Origin: an uncultured Helcococcus sp.
GTDB taxonomy: Bacteria; Bacillota; Clostridia; Tissierellales; Peptoniphilaceae
Assembly (NCBI GenBank): GCA_937926545.1
Contig: CALAZW010000007.1
Coordinates: 1 to 6,400, forward strand
Direction of reading: 5' to 3'
Length of the DNA stretch: 6,400 nucleotides
Of this stretch, positions 1 to 4,810 are shown in pieces. Each line of letters starts with the position of its first letter. Position 1 is the stretch's first letter. The notes beneath the pieces are model-generated. The model was not told the origin of the DNA. It saw nothing but the letters and a program-made list of their open reading frames with translations, and did not search any database. The position numbers and the translations under genes were made by a program.

Positions 1-10
1 GGAGGATATT

Positions 11-661
11 ATGAAAAAAAACAAATTGTTTTATATAGTGGTCTTAACTATTTTAAGTGGTTTTATAAATAGCTATACCATACTTAGTTATGGTTATACC
101 ACTAGTCATTTAACGGGAAATTTAAGCAACTTAGCCATAAATGTAGGCCTGGGTACAGGTAAGATTTATTTAACTCTTTTTAGTATAATCTTAGCCTTCT
201 TACTGGGATCTTTTGTAACAGGGTTTATTTTCAATAAGAGGAAAAATACTCCTTATCTATTTGCTATTATGCCCTTGGGATTTTCCTTTTTACTTTTAAT
301 TTTATCGGCTTTTAGACTTGATAGTAAACTAGGCCTATACGGCCTAGCCTTTATATCTGGCATGCAAAATGCCCTTCCTTTAAGCTATATGGGTGTGGGA
401 ATAAGGACTACCCATATGACAGGCTATGTAACTGATTTAGGTTGGGAGATGGCTGACCTGGTTAGGATGAGAAAGAAGGATCCATCTAAAGCCTATCTTT
501 ATTTGGCCAGCATCTTATTTTTTGTCCTAGGCTCCTATATGGGGGTTGTAGCGGTAAGGGGGAGGAGTAAGACCTATCTTTTAATCTTGGCCCTAAGCTA
601 TTTTTTATTAGGTCTTATTAGTTTTGTGAAAATAAGATTGGAGCTTGACAGGATAAAATAA
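11..661 (+). CDS. DUF1275/YoaK-family integral membrane protein
   Basis: A 216-residue polytopic membrane protein of the DUF1275 (YoaK) family, whose transported substrate or biochemical role is not established. About six hydrophobic segments can be seen, near residues 6-25, 52-74, 82-100, 107-130, 160-182 and 187-208. The family's internal duplication is visible: HLTGN at residues 33-37 in the first half corresponds to HMTGY at 135-139 in the second, preceded by GMQNALPLSY at 117-126, a typical DUF1275 stretch. The start is supported by GGAGGA at positions 1-6, four bases before the ATG. Length is normal for the family. Upstream control lies outside the window. No terminator follows; the last codons instead contain the TTGACA box of the next unit's promoter. 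Family assignment is firm; function is unknown. Confidence 0.88.
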   Translation: MKKNKLFYIVVLTILSGFINSYTILSYGYTTSHLTGNLSNLAINVGLGTGKIYLTLFSIILAFLLGSFVTGFIFNKRKNTPYLFAIMPLGFSFLLLILSAFRLDSKLGLYGLAFISGMQNALPLSYMGVGIRTTHMTGYVTDLGWEMADLVRMRKKDPSKAYLYLASILFFVLGSYMGVVAVRGRSKTYLLILALSYFLLGLISFVKIRLELDRIK

Positions 662-673
662 CCGTGATAAGAT
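645..673 (+). promoter_or_regulatory. Predicted sigma-A promoter for the membrane protein/XRE regulator unit
   Basis: A perfect -35 box TTGACA (645-650) is followed after 17 bases by TAAGAT (668-673), which matches four of six positions of TATAAT. The -35 box lies inside the last codons of the DUF1275 gene. Transcription would start near 680, at the left edge of the inverted-repeat cluster at 678-705, so a bound repressor would block the polymerase. Confidence 0.6.
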
Positions 674-677
674 GAAA

Positions 678-705
678 TAAACTTCACATGAAGTAAACTT
701 CACTT
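678..705. promoter_or_regulatory. Operator-like inverted and direct repeat cluster (ACTTCA / TGAAGT)
   Basis: Three copies of one hexamer alternate in orientation: ACTTCA (681-686), TGAAGT (689-694) and ACTTCA (697-702). Adjacent copies are separated by two bases each, giving two overlapping palindromes. The same stretch is also a direct repeat of TAAACTTCAC (678-687 and 694-703) with a 16-base period. It sits just downstream of a predicted promoter and upstream of a unit encoding a small XRE repressor. The likely role is a binding site for that repressor, by inference from position and symmetry. A hairpin in the mRNA leader is the alternative. Confidence 0.55.
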
Positions 706-709
706 AGGA
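706..709 (+). promoter_or_regulatory. Ribosome binding site that decides the start at 717
   Basis: AGGA at 706-709 is seven bases from the ATG at 717 but only one base from the in-frame GTG at 711, so the ATG is the workable start. Confidence 0.6.
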
Positions 710-716
710 TGTGGTT

Positions 717-1121
717 ATGAATAAATGGAGAGATTTGTTAGATGGATACTTGATAGCCCTACTTTGCTTTATCTTGTTTATAGTTGAGAGATATAGGGCT
801 TTAGACCAGGCTATATATGGTAAGACCTACTTATATGGAGGTATAATCTTTTTATTACTTACCATCTATGAAACTATTAAGTATTTGAGAAATAAGGACG
901 AGGAAGATAGAAAGTTTAGGAAAAGATATGATGAAAGGGATCTGGAAGTGGAACTTAAGTCAGACAATGTGACTCTTTTTATCTTAAAGTATCTGGTTTT
1001 AGGCCTGGCTCTACTAGGTCAGATAACAAAGCTGGACTTTCAGTTTGTTTTTCTTCTTATTTATATAATAATATTTTTATTGCCAAGCATACTTAGAAAA
1101 TATTATTATAGAAAGATTTAG
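717..1121 (+). CDS. Small four-helix membrane protein paired with an XRE regulator
   Basis: A 134-residue membrane protein that I do not recognise to a named family. Hydrophobic segments lie near residues 11-25, 38-56, 83-104 and 108-126. A highly charged cytoplasmic-looking loop (about 58-82) separates the two hairpins and contains YDER at 71-74. Small membrane proteins with a D-E-R motif encoded next to YozG-like XRE regulators are common in Firmicutes (DUF2178-like and related groups), so a distant relationship is possible but not shown. The next gene, the regulator, begins seven bases after the stop, so the two form one unit. The predicted promoter and operator-like repeats just upstream suggest autoregulation by that regulator. 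Start chosen at ATG 717 rather than GTG 711 because of AGGA spacing. Confidence 0.75.
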   Translation: MNKWRDLLDGYLIALLCFILFIVERYRALDQAIYGKTYLYGGIIFLLLTIYETIKYLRNKDEEDRKFRKRYDERDLEVELKSDNVTLFILKYLVLGLALLGQITKLDFQFVFLLIYIIIFLLPSILRKYYYRKI

Positions 1122-1128
1122 ATAGACT

Positions 1129-1338
1129 ATGGTAAATAAAGTTAAGGAATTTAGAACAAGGGCAGGCTTGACCCAAAAAGAATTGGCAGATAGGGTAAAT
1201 GTATCTTCTAGGACTATTATTTCTTTGGAGAATGAAAGGTATAATCCTTCCCTTCACCTAGCTTATAAACTTGCAAGAGTTTTTGATAAGACCATAGAGG
1301 AAGTCTTTATATTTAGTGAAAAAGATTTATTGGAATAA
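1129..1338 (+). CDS. XRE-family HTH transcriptional regulator (YozG-like, 69 aa)
   Basis: A compact DNA-binding protein that is almost entirely one Cro/C1-type helix-turn-helix domain (about residues 4-62). Its hallmark residues are visible: GLTQKELAD at 13-21 (helix 2), VSSRTIISLENER at 25-37 (recognition helix and turn), then NPSLHLAYKLARVFDKTIEEVF to about residue 60. No ligand-binding or multimerisation domain is attached, as is usual for the YozG-like group. It lies seven bases behind the small membrane protein and has only a weak purine-rich ribosome site (GAAAG near 1111-1115), so translation is probably coupled to the upstream gene. The likely target is the repeat cluster at 678-705, which would make it a repressor of its own unit. 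That target is inferred from position only. Confidence 0.9.
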   Translation: MVNKVKEFRTRAGLTQKELADRVNVSSRTIISLENERYNPSLHLAYKLARVFDKTIEEVFIFSEKDLLE

Positions 1339-1355
1339 TAATATATATTAAAAAA

Positions 1356-1398
1356 TTATGAATATATGTGTTTATAGCGTATAAAATGGGTATATATT
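1356..1398 (+). promoter_or_regulatory. Possible weak promoter region for the acetyltransferase gene
   Basis: This AT-rich gap offers two imperfect promoter readings. One is TTATGA (1356-1361), 18 bases, then TATAAA (1380-1385). The other is TTTATA (1371-1376), 16 bases, then TATATT (1393-1398). Neither is strong. No terminator is visible after the XRE gene, so read-through from the 645 promoter could also supply transcription. Confidence 0.3.
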
Positions 1399-1420
1399 CT
1401 TTGTCGATGTGCAGTCGATT

Positions 1421-1426
1421 AAGGAG
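1421..1426 (+). promoter_or_regulatory. Ribosome binding site that decides the start at 1433
   Basis: AAGGAG at 1421-1426 lies six bases before ATG 1433. It falls inside the longer reading that would begin at GTG 1409, which argues for the shorter protein. Confidence 0.75.
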
Positions 1427-1432
1427 AAAAAA

Positions 1433-2005
1433 ATGCGTAAATTAGATTATAATGAATTTAAGAATCTTTATAAGGATAGGATGGTTGAAGACTTTCCTTT
1501 CTATGAAAGAAGACCTTTATTCACTATAAAATCTAAATATAAGAAGGGCCAATATGCCTGTTTTGTATTAGAAGAAGAAAAAGAAATCCAAGCCTATGCA
1601 ACCTTTGCTTGGAAGGATAAGAAGAAGGTTTGGTTATTAGACTACTTTGCTGTAGACAAGAGTCAAAGGAGCACTGGAATAGGATCTAAATTTATAGAAG
1701 AAATAAAAGAGACCATGGACACTGGTTTGATTTTACTAGAGTGTGAGATGGTTGAAGATGTAGAAGATTTACCAACTAGAAAAATAAGGAAGAAAAGAAT
1801 AGATTTTTATAAGAAAAATGGCGTGGAAATGACAGATGTGGAAATAAGTCTTCTTGGTTATAAATATAATATTATGGCCCTAGCCTTAAATGATAGGCTT
1901 GAAAAATATGACCTGGCAGACGAGATACTATCTATCTATTACAACACCATACCCTATATTTTTTATAGGTTGTTTGTAAAAGTTAACTATCAAGAAGAAA
2001 AATAG
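1433..2005 (+). CDS. GNAT-family N-acetyltransferase
   Basis: A 190-residue cytoplasmic protein with the GNAT acetyl-CoA-binding core. Motif A is visible as LLDYFAVDKSQRSTGIG (68-84): a beta strand ending in D-x-F-A-V, then the Q/R-x-x-G-x-G pyrophosphate loop (R79, G82, G84) and the following helix. A further strand ILLECE and the segment RKKRIDFYKKNGV match motif B and the usual R-x-x-FY-x-x-NGF-like turn. The acetyl acceptor cannot be predicted. About 45 residues after the core (ALNDRL to the end) form a tail rich in Tyr, Leu and Ile without a motif I recognise. Start chosen at ATG 1433 because AAGGAG is well placed; GTG 1409 would add eight residues with no ribosome site of its own. The stop codon is embedded in the terminator stem. 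Confidence 0.85.
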   Translation: MRKLDYNEFKNLYKDRMVEDFPFYERRPLFTIKSKYKKGQYACFVLEEEKEIQAYATFAWKDKKKVWLLDYFAVDKSQRSTGIGSKFIEEIKETMDTGLILLECEMVEDVEDLPTRKIRKKRIDFYKKNGVEMTDVEISLLGYKYNIMALALNDRLEKYDLADEILSIYYNTIPYIFYRLFVKVNYQEEK

Positions 2006-2026
2006 AAAGGGAGACCTTTCTATTTT
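1999..2026 (+). terminator. Rho-independent terminator with the upstream stop codon in its stem
   Basis: A perfect 12-bp stem (1999-2010 with 2015-2026; arms AAAATAGAAAGG and CCTTTCTATTTT) encloses the tetraloop GAGA, which fits the stable GNRA class. The right arm ends in TATTTT and is followed by CATT, giving a short U-rich tail. The TAG stop of the acetyltransferase gene (2003-2005) lies inside the left arm. Confidence 0.85.
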
Positions 2027-2051
2027 CATTATGGATGAAAACGTCTATAAT
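2023..2051 (+). promoter_or_regulatory. Predicted promoter of the zinc-ribbon / YczE / peptidase operon
   Basis: A perfect -10 box TATAAT (2046-2051) is preceded, 17 bases away, by TTTTCA (2023-2028), which matches four of six positions of TTGACA. Transcription would start near 2058, leaving a leader of about 18 bases that contains the ribosome site AAAGGAG (2063-2069). The -35 box overlaps the right arm of the preceding terminator. Confidence 0.55.
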
Positions 2052-2075
2052 GATATATAAGGAAAGGAGTATATT

Positions 2076-2471
2076 ATGAAGGAAAAAATCAATAAGTTTA
2101 TGCAAGGTAGGTATGGTGTAGACCAGTTGTCAGTTTTTATGACCTATTTTGCCATTTTATTATTGCTGGTACTTTTTTTGCTAAATAAGGCAGATTGGTC
2201 CTGGCTAGCCATGATAATAGTTTTAATTTCCTATATGAGGTTAATGTCCAGAGACATTGCCAAGAGAAGTAAGGAAAATGCGAAATACATGGCCATTACT
2301 AGAAACTTTACAGGTAGTCTAAAAAAGATGAAAAACCATATAGTAGGTACCAAGGACCACAAGTACTTTACCTGTGACAGTTGTAAAACAGAACTTAGGA
2401 TACCTAAGAAAAAAGGGAAGATTAAGGTTAAGTGTCCTAAATGTGGAAAGGAATTTATAAAAAGAACATAA
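2076..2471 (+). CDS. Small membrane protein with C-terminal zinc ribbon
   Basis: A 131-residue protein with two parts. The N-terminal part starts with an amphipathic GRYGVDQLS stretch (11-19), then a membrane hairpin formed by segments near 20-37 and 42-57. A basic linker (59-90) leads to a compact zinc ribbon: C100-x2-C103, a basic loop with LRIPKKKGKIKVK (107-119), and C120-x2-C123. This order (GRYG-D-Q-L, two helices, R-x-x-S-R-x, then HKYF-x-C-x-x-C) is a recurring small-protein type in Clostridia; its function is unknown. It is the first gene of a three-gene unit, with a well-placed AAAGGAG six bases before the ATG. The next gene begins on the base after its stop codon. The ribbon could bind RNA, DNA or a protein partner at the inner membrane face; the sequence does not say which. 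Confidence 0.85.
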   Translation: MKEKINKFMQGRYGVDQLSVFMTYFAILLLLVLFLLNKADWSWLAMIIVLISYMRLMSRDIAKRSKENAKYMAITRNFTGSLKKMKNHIVGTKDHKYFTCDSCKTELRIPKKKGKIKVKCPKCGKEFIKRT

Positions 2472-3077
2472 ATGGAAAAATCATATATCAATAAATTTAT
2501 TAGGTTAATTTTAGGTTTTATAGTCCTGGGAATGGGAGTAGGTCTTATGCTCTTTACTAATCGGGGGGTGGATCCGGCCAGTGTTTTATCTACAGGTGTC
2601 GCCAAGCAATTTAATACTAGTTTTGGTATGGGCAATGGCTTAGTCAATATTGTTATTTTGGCTGTAATATTTTTCGTGGATAAAAGTTACATTAATATAG
2701 CGTCTATTTTATCCATGTTTATTATGGGCCCTTTTGTAGATATTACCATGAAAGGTCTAAATTCTTTGGCTTTTATGAAGGTCTTGGTGTCAAACTTTTA
2801 TATATCCTTGCTCTTGGTAGTTTTAGCAAGCTTTATTATGTCAGTGGGCCTAAACCTTTATTCTTCAGCAAAGTTAGGCTTTGGAGCCATAGATATCCTA
2901 TCTGAGATTTTAACTGATAGAATTGGGGTAAACTATAAGTACATAAGGACTGCCATGGATGTTTTGGTAGTCATTATAGGTTATCTTTTAGGAGGCTCCT
3001 TTGGTCTAGGGACTATAATTGTATCTTTGACCTTTGGATTTATGGTTTCTTTAACCAGGGATTATATAGAAAAGTGA
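2472..3077 (+). CDS. YczE-like integral membrane protein
   Basis: A 201-residue membrane protein resembling the YczE family (COG2364, related to YitT). Hydrophobic segments lie near residues 9-29, 55-72, 75-94, 107-129, 161-175 and 178-197. The internal duplication expected of the group can be seen: NRGVDPASVLS at 30-40 in the first half and KLGFGAIDILSE at 134-145 in the second, each a glycine-rich turn with an aspartate after a helix. Molecular function is not established; Bacillus YczE has been linked to lipopeptide production, but nothing here supports that role. The ATG abuts the upstream TAA (TAAATG) and the nearest purine-rich box is about 19 bases away, so translation is probably coupled to the zinc-ribbon gene. 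The peptidase gene follows eight bases after the stop. Confidence 0.85.
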   Translation: MEKSYINKFIRLILGFIVLGMGVGLMLFTNRGVDPASVLSTGVAKQFNTSFGMGNGLVNIVILAVIFFVDKSYINIASILSMFIMGPFVDITMKGLNSLAFMKVLVSNFYISLLLVVLASFIMSVGLNLYSSAKLGFGAIDILSEILTDRIGVNYKYIRTAMDVLVVIIGYLLGGSFGLGTIIVSLTFGFMVSLTRDYIEK

Positions 3078-3080
3078 GGA
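3076..3080 (+). promoter_or_regulatory. Ribosome binding site that decides the start at 3086
   Basis: GAGGA at 3076-3080 overlaps the YczE stop codon (TGA 3075-3077) and lies five bases before ATG 3086. The alternative GTG at 3074 overlaps the stop in a GTGA junction but has no purine-rich site before it. Confidence 0.6.
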
Positions 3081-3085
3081 AGAGC

Positions 3086-4639
3086 ATGTTTAATAGAAAA
3101 GCAAATAGGTTTATTGCCTTTGTATTATTAATATTATTTGCCCTTGGCCTGCCGGCCTATACTATAACTGGTAGTCAGGTTGAGGCCAGGGAAGAACAGC
3201 TGGAATATAGGTTTGTATCCAATAGAAAGGGTGTAAATATTCGAAGTGGACCAGGAGAAAATTATCCCTTGTACGGTTATGCCATTAATAACACCTCTTT
3301 TGAAGGGGTTAGGGACGGTGCCTGGTTTAAGGTGGATAATGGAGATGGCTATGTCTATATAGCCTATAAGTTTACCAAGCCTTTTGAAAGGGATATGGAT
3401 ATAAGATATATAGGAGCCAATAGGGCTAATGTGCGAGCTGGAAAAAATGTTAATTCCAAGCTGGTGGATAGGACCTATAAAAATGACACCTATATAGGAC
3501 GTAAGAATGGGGCCTGGTTTGAAACCTTTATAGATGGAAGACCTGTTTATATAGCCTATAACCTGACAAGACAAAATAAGATTGACCAAGAATATAGATA
3601 TATTAGTGGAAATGGAATTAATATAAGATCAGCTCCTTCTACCAAGGCCAGGATAGTTGGTAAGATATATCTCAATGAAGAGGTAGAGGGAACTAAAATA
3701 GGAAATTGGTTTAAGATTGACCAAGAAGGAAAGACTGGTTTTATTAGCTATAGCTGGACATCTGACAAGTTAAACAGATCCAGATATAGTAAAAAAACAG
3801 GTGCAAATATTAGAAGTGGACCTTCTACCAGCTATAAGAGTTTAGGTAGGACCATAGAAGGACAAAAATTTGTAGGCCACAAGCAGGGAGCCTGGTTAAA
3901 GACTAAATATAAGGGGAAAACAGCCTATATAGCCTATAATTTAACCCAAAGTAGTCCAGGTATAAAGTTAGACTTCCAACCTAGAAGGGTTAATTTTAGT
4001 GGGATAAATAAGAATAAGTCCTATGCCCGTTTCAGTGATTTTAGAATGTTGGAACCGCTAGAGGCCCATAAGAGTTTTATGCCAGTTTTTAGTAATGATC
4101 TTTTAGGTGTGGATGTGGTAAATAGCTCAAGGCCTGGCTATTCTATTCTAGAATATTATGGCAATAGGTATTATGCACCTAGAACTTCCTACAACCTAAT
4201 TAAACTAGACTATAAAAATAGCTATTTAGATCAAATACCTTTTAAGTATAGAAGATATGTTTCAGGTGTTAGAGTAACTGATGGTTTAGATGATGAGATA
4301 GCTGCTATGTATAGTAATTACTCCAAGCATATAGATACCCTTGAAGAATATAGGTATGATAAGGAAATAATTTATCATGAGGTAGCCCATGGTATAAGTT
4401 TTAATGCAGATAGAAGGGGAGTTTTTCTTCACGATCTTCTACAATGGAAAAATATATGGAAAGAAGAGTGGCAGGGGAGAAAGGGCTATGGTAGTGAAAA
4501 TGAGGCTGAAGGTTTTGCAGAGGCCTTTACTTCATATGTATGTGGTCAAGCTGCCCACTATCATGGAGACTTAGCCAGTGAAAAACCCTTAAGTTATGAT
4601 TATATGAGGAGTCTGGTAAGGATGTTACCTGACAATTAA
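3086..4639 (+). CDS. Secreted SH3b-repeat zinc metallopeptidase, ATLF/PPEP-like (paralogue 1)
   Basis: A 517-residue exported protein, numbered here from ATG 3086. Residues 1-34 are a signal peptide: basic start, hydrophobic core, and V-E-A before the likely cut. Four bacterial SH3 repeats follow (about 41-97, 106-161, 170-225, 233-287), each with N-[IV]-R, a G-x-W/WF turn and a Y-I-[AS]-Y ending; such repeats usually bind cell wall. Residues about 315-364 look like a diverged fifth copy. The catalytic part (about 380-517) has HEVAH at 431-435, Y468 and E475 in EGFAE. The spacing H-37-Y-7-E closely fits the lethal factor / Pro-Pro endopeptidase group (M34, ATLF), where two His and one Glu bind zinc and Tyr assists catalysis. 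The enzyme is predicted to be active; its substrate is unknown. No LPxTG or transmembrane anchor follows. It is the third gene of its operon and is followed by a terminator. Confidence 0.85.
   Translation: MFNRKANRFIAFVLLILFALGLPAYTITGSQVEAREEQLEYRFVSNRKGVNIRSGPGENYPLYGYAINNTSFEGVRDGAWFKVDNGDGYVYIAYKFTKPFERDMDIRYIGANRANVRAGKNVNSKLVDRTYKNDTYIGRKNGAWFETFIDGRPVYIAYNLTRQNKIDQEYRYISGNGINIRSAPSTKARIVGKIYLNEEVEGTKIGNWFKIDQEGKTGFISYSWTSDKLNRSRYSKKTGANIRSGPSTSYKSLGRTIEGQKFVGHKQGAWLKTKYKGKTAYIAYNLTQSSPGIKLDFQPRRVNFSGINKNKSYARFSDFRMLEPLEAHKSFMPVFSNDLLGVDVVNSSRPGYSILEYYGNRYYAPRTSYNLIKLDYKNSYLDQIPFKYRRYVSGVRVTDGLDDEIAAMYSNYSKHIDTLEEYRYDKEIIYHEVAHGISFNADRRGVFLHDLLQWKNIWKEEWQGRKGYGSENEAEGFAEAFTSYVCGQAAHYHGDLASEKPLSYDYMRSLVRMLPDN
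3206..3946 (+). repeat. Four tandem SH3b-coding repeats in paralogue 1
   Basis: Four units of 55-57 codons at 3206-3376, 3401-3568, 3593-3760 and 3782-3946, separated by 7-8 codon linkers. Each unit begins near a [RY]-[YF]-x-[SG] strand and ends in a strand of the form Y-I-[AS]-Y-x-[LFW]-T. DNA-level similarity persists mainly at the unit ends, for example CTATATAGCCTATAA near 3355 and again near 3925, so the units are old or have been kept alike only locally. Confidence 0.85.
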
Positions 4640-4651
4640 TTAAGTTAATGT

Positions 4652-4693
4652 AATAAGAGTGCTAAAAATCCAAGGATTAGCACTCTTATTTTA
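4652..4693 (+). terminator. Rho-independent terminator after the first peptidase gene
   Basis: A perfect 14-bp stem (AATAAGAGTGCTAA at 4652-4665 with TTAGCACTCTTATT at 4677-4690) encloses an 11-base loop and runs into TTATTTTAAT. It begins 12 bases after the stop codon and closes the 2076-4639 operon. The arms contain the nine-base CIRCE half-sites but in everted order; see findings. Confidence 0.88.
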
Positions 4694-4711
4694 ATAAAAG
4701 CAAAAAAATAT

Positions 4712-4740
4712 TTGAATATATGAAATAATGAATATATAAT
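4712..4740 (+). promoter_or_regulatory. Predicted sigma-A promoter of the second peptidase gene
   Basis: TTGAAT (4712-4717, four of six matches to TTGACA) and a perfect TATAAT (4735-4740) are 17 bases apart. Transcription would start near 4747, giving a leader of about 64 bases. Because a strong terminator precedes it, the second peptidase is expected to be transcribed independently of the first. Within the leader, TTACTAA (4771-4777) and TTAGTAA (4788-4794) can pair just before the ribosome site AAGGAGG (4797-4803); this AT-only stem is weak. Confidence 0.72.
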
Positions 4741-4810
4741 GTGTTAATTTATTTAGAAAATAAAGCAAAATTACTAAGTAAAGTATTTTAGTAAAGAAGG
4801 AGGGGAGTAA

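Noticed and set aside
1354..1376. Shared ATGAATATAT...TGTGTT motif upstream of the acetyltransferase and second peptidase (near 4729)
   Set aside because: The resemblance needs a two-base gap and consists almost entirely of A and T. The promoter boxes that it covers upstream of the peptidase are absent upstream of the acetyltransferase, so chance is the simpler explanation.
2231..2647. Minus-strand open frame of 138 codons
   Set aside because: It lies across the well-supported zinc-ribbon and YczE genes on the other strand, has no ribosome site in a sensible place, and its sequence looks like a reverse shadow of AT-rich coding DNA.
3134..3589. Minus-strand open frame of 151 codons
   Set aside because: It is opposite the signal peptide and SH3b repeats of paralogue 1. 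Its apparent G-Y-I repeats are just the complement of the recurring CTATATAGCCTAT DNA.
3206..3946. CRISPR-like or intergenic repeat array
   Set aside because: The periodicity is about 190 bases, in frame, and explained fully by protein-level SH3b repeats; no short identical repeats with unique spacers are present.
4657..4685. CIRCE (HrcA) operator
   Set aside because: Both half-sites are present, but in the wrong order and with an 11-base rather than 9-base spacer. The element has a U-rich tail after a stop codon, so terminator is the better call.
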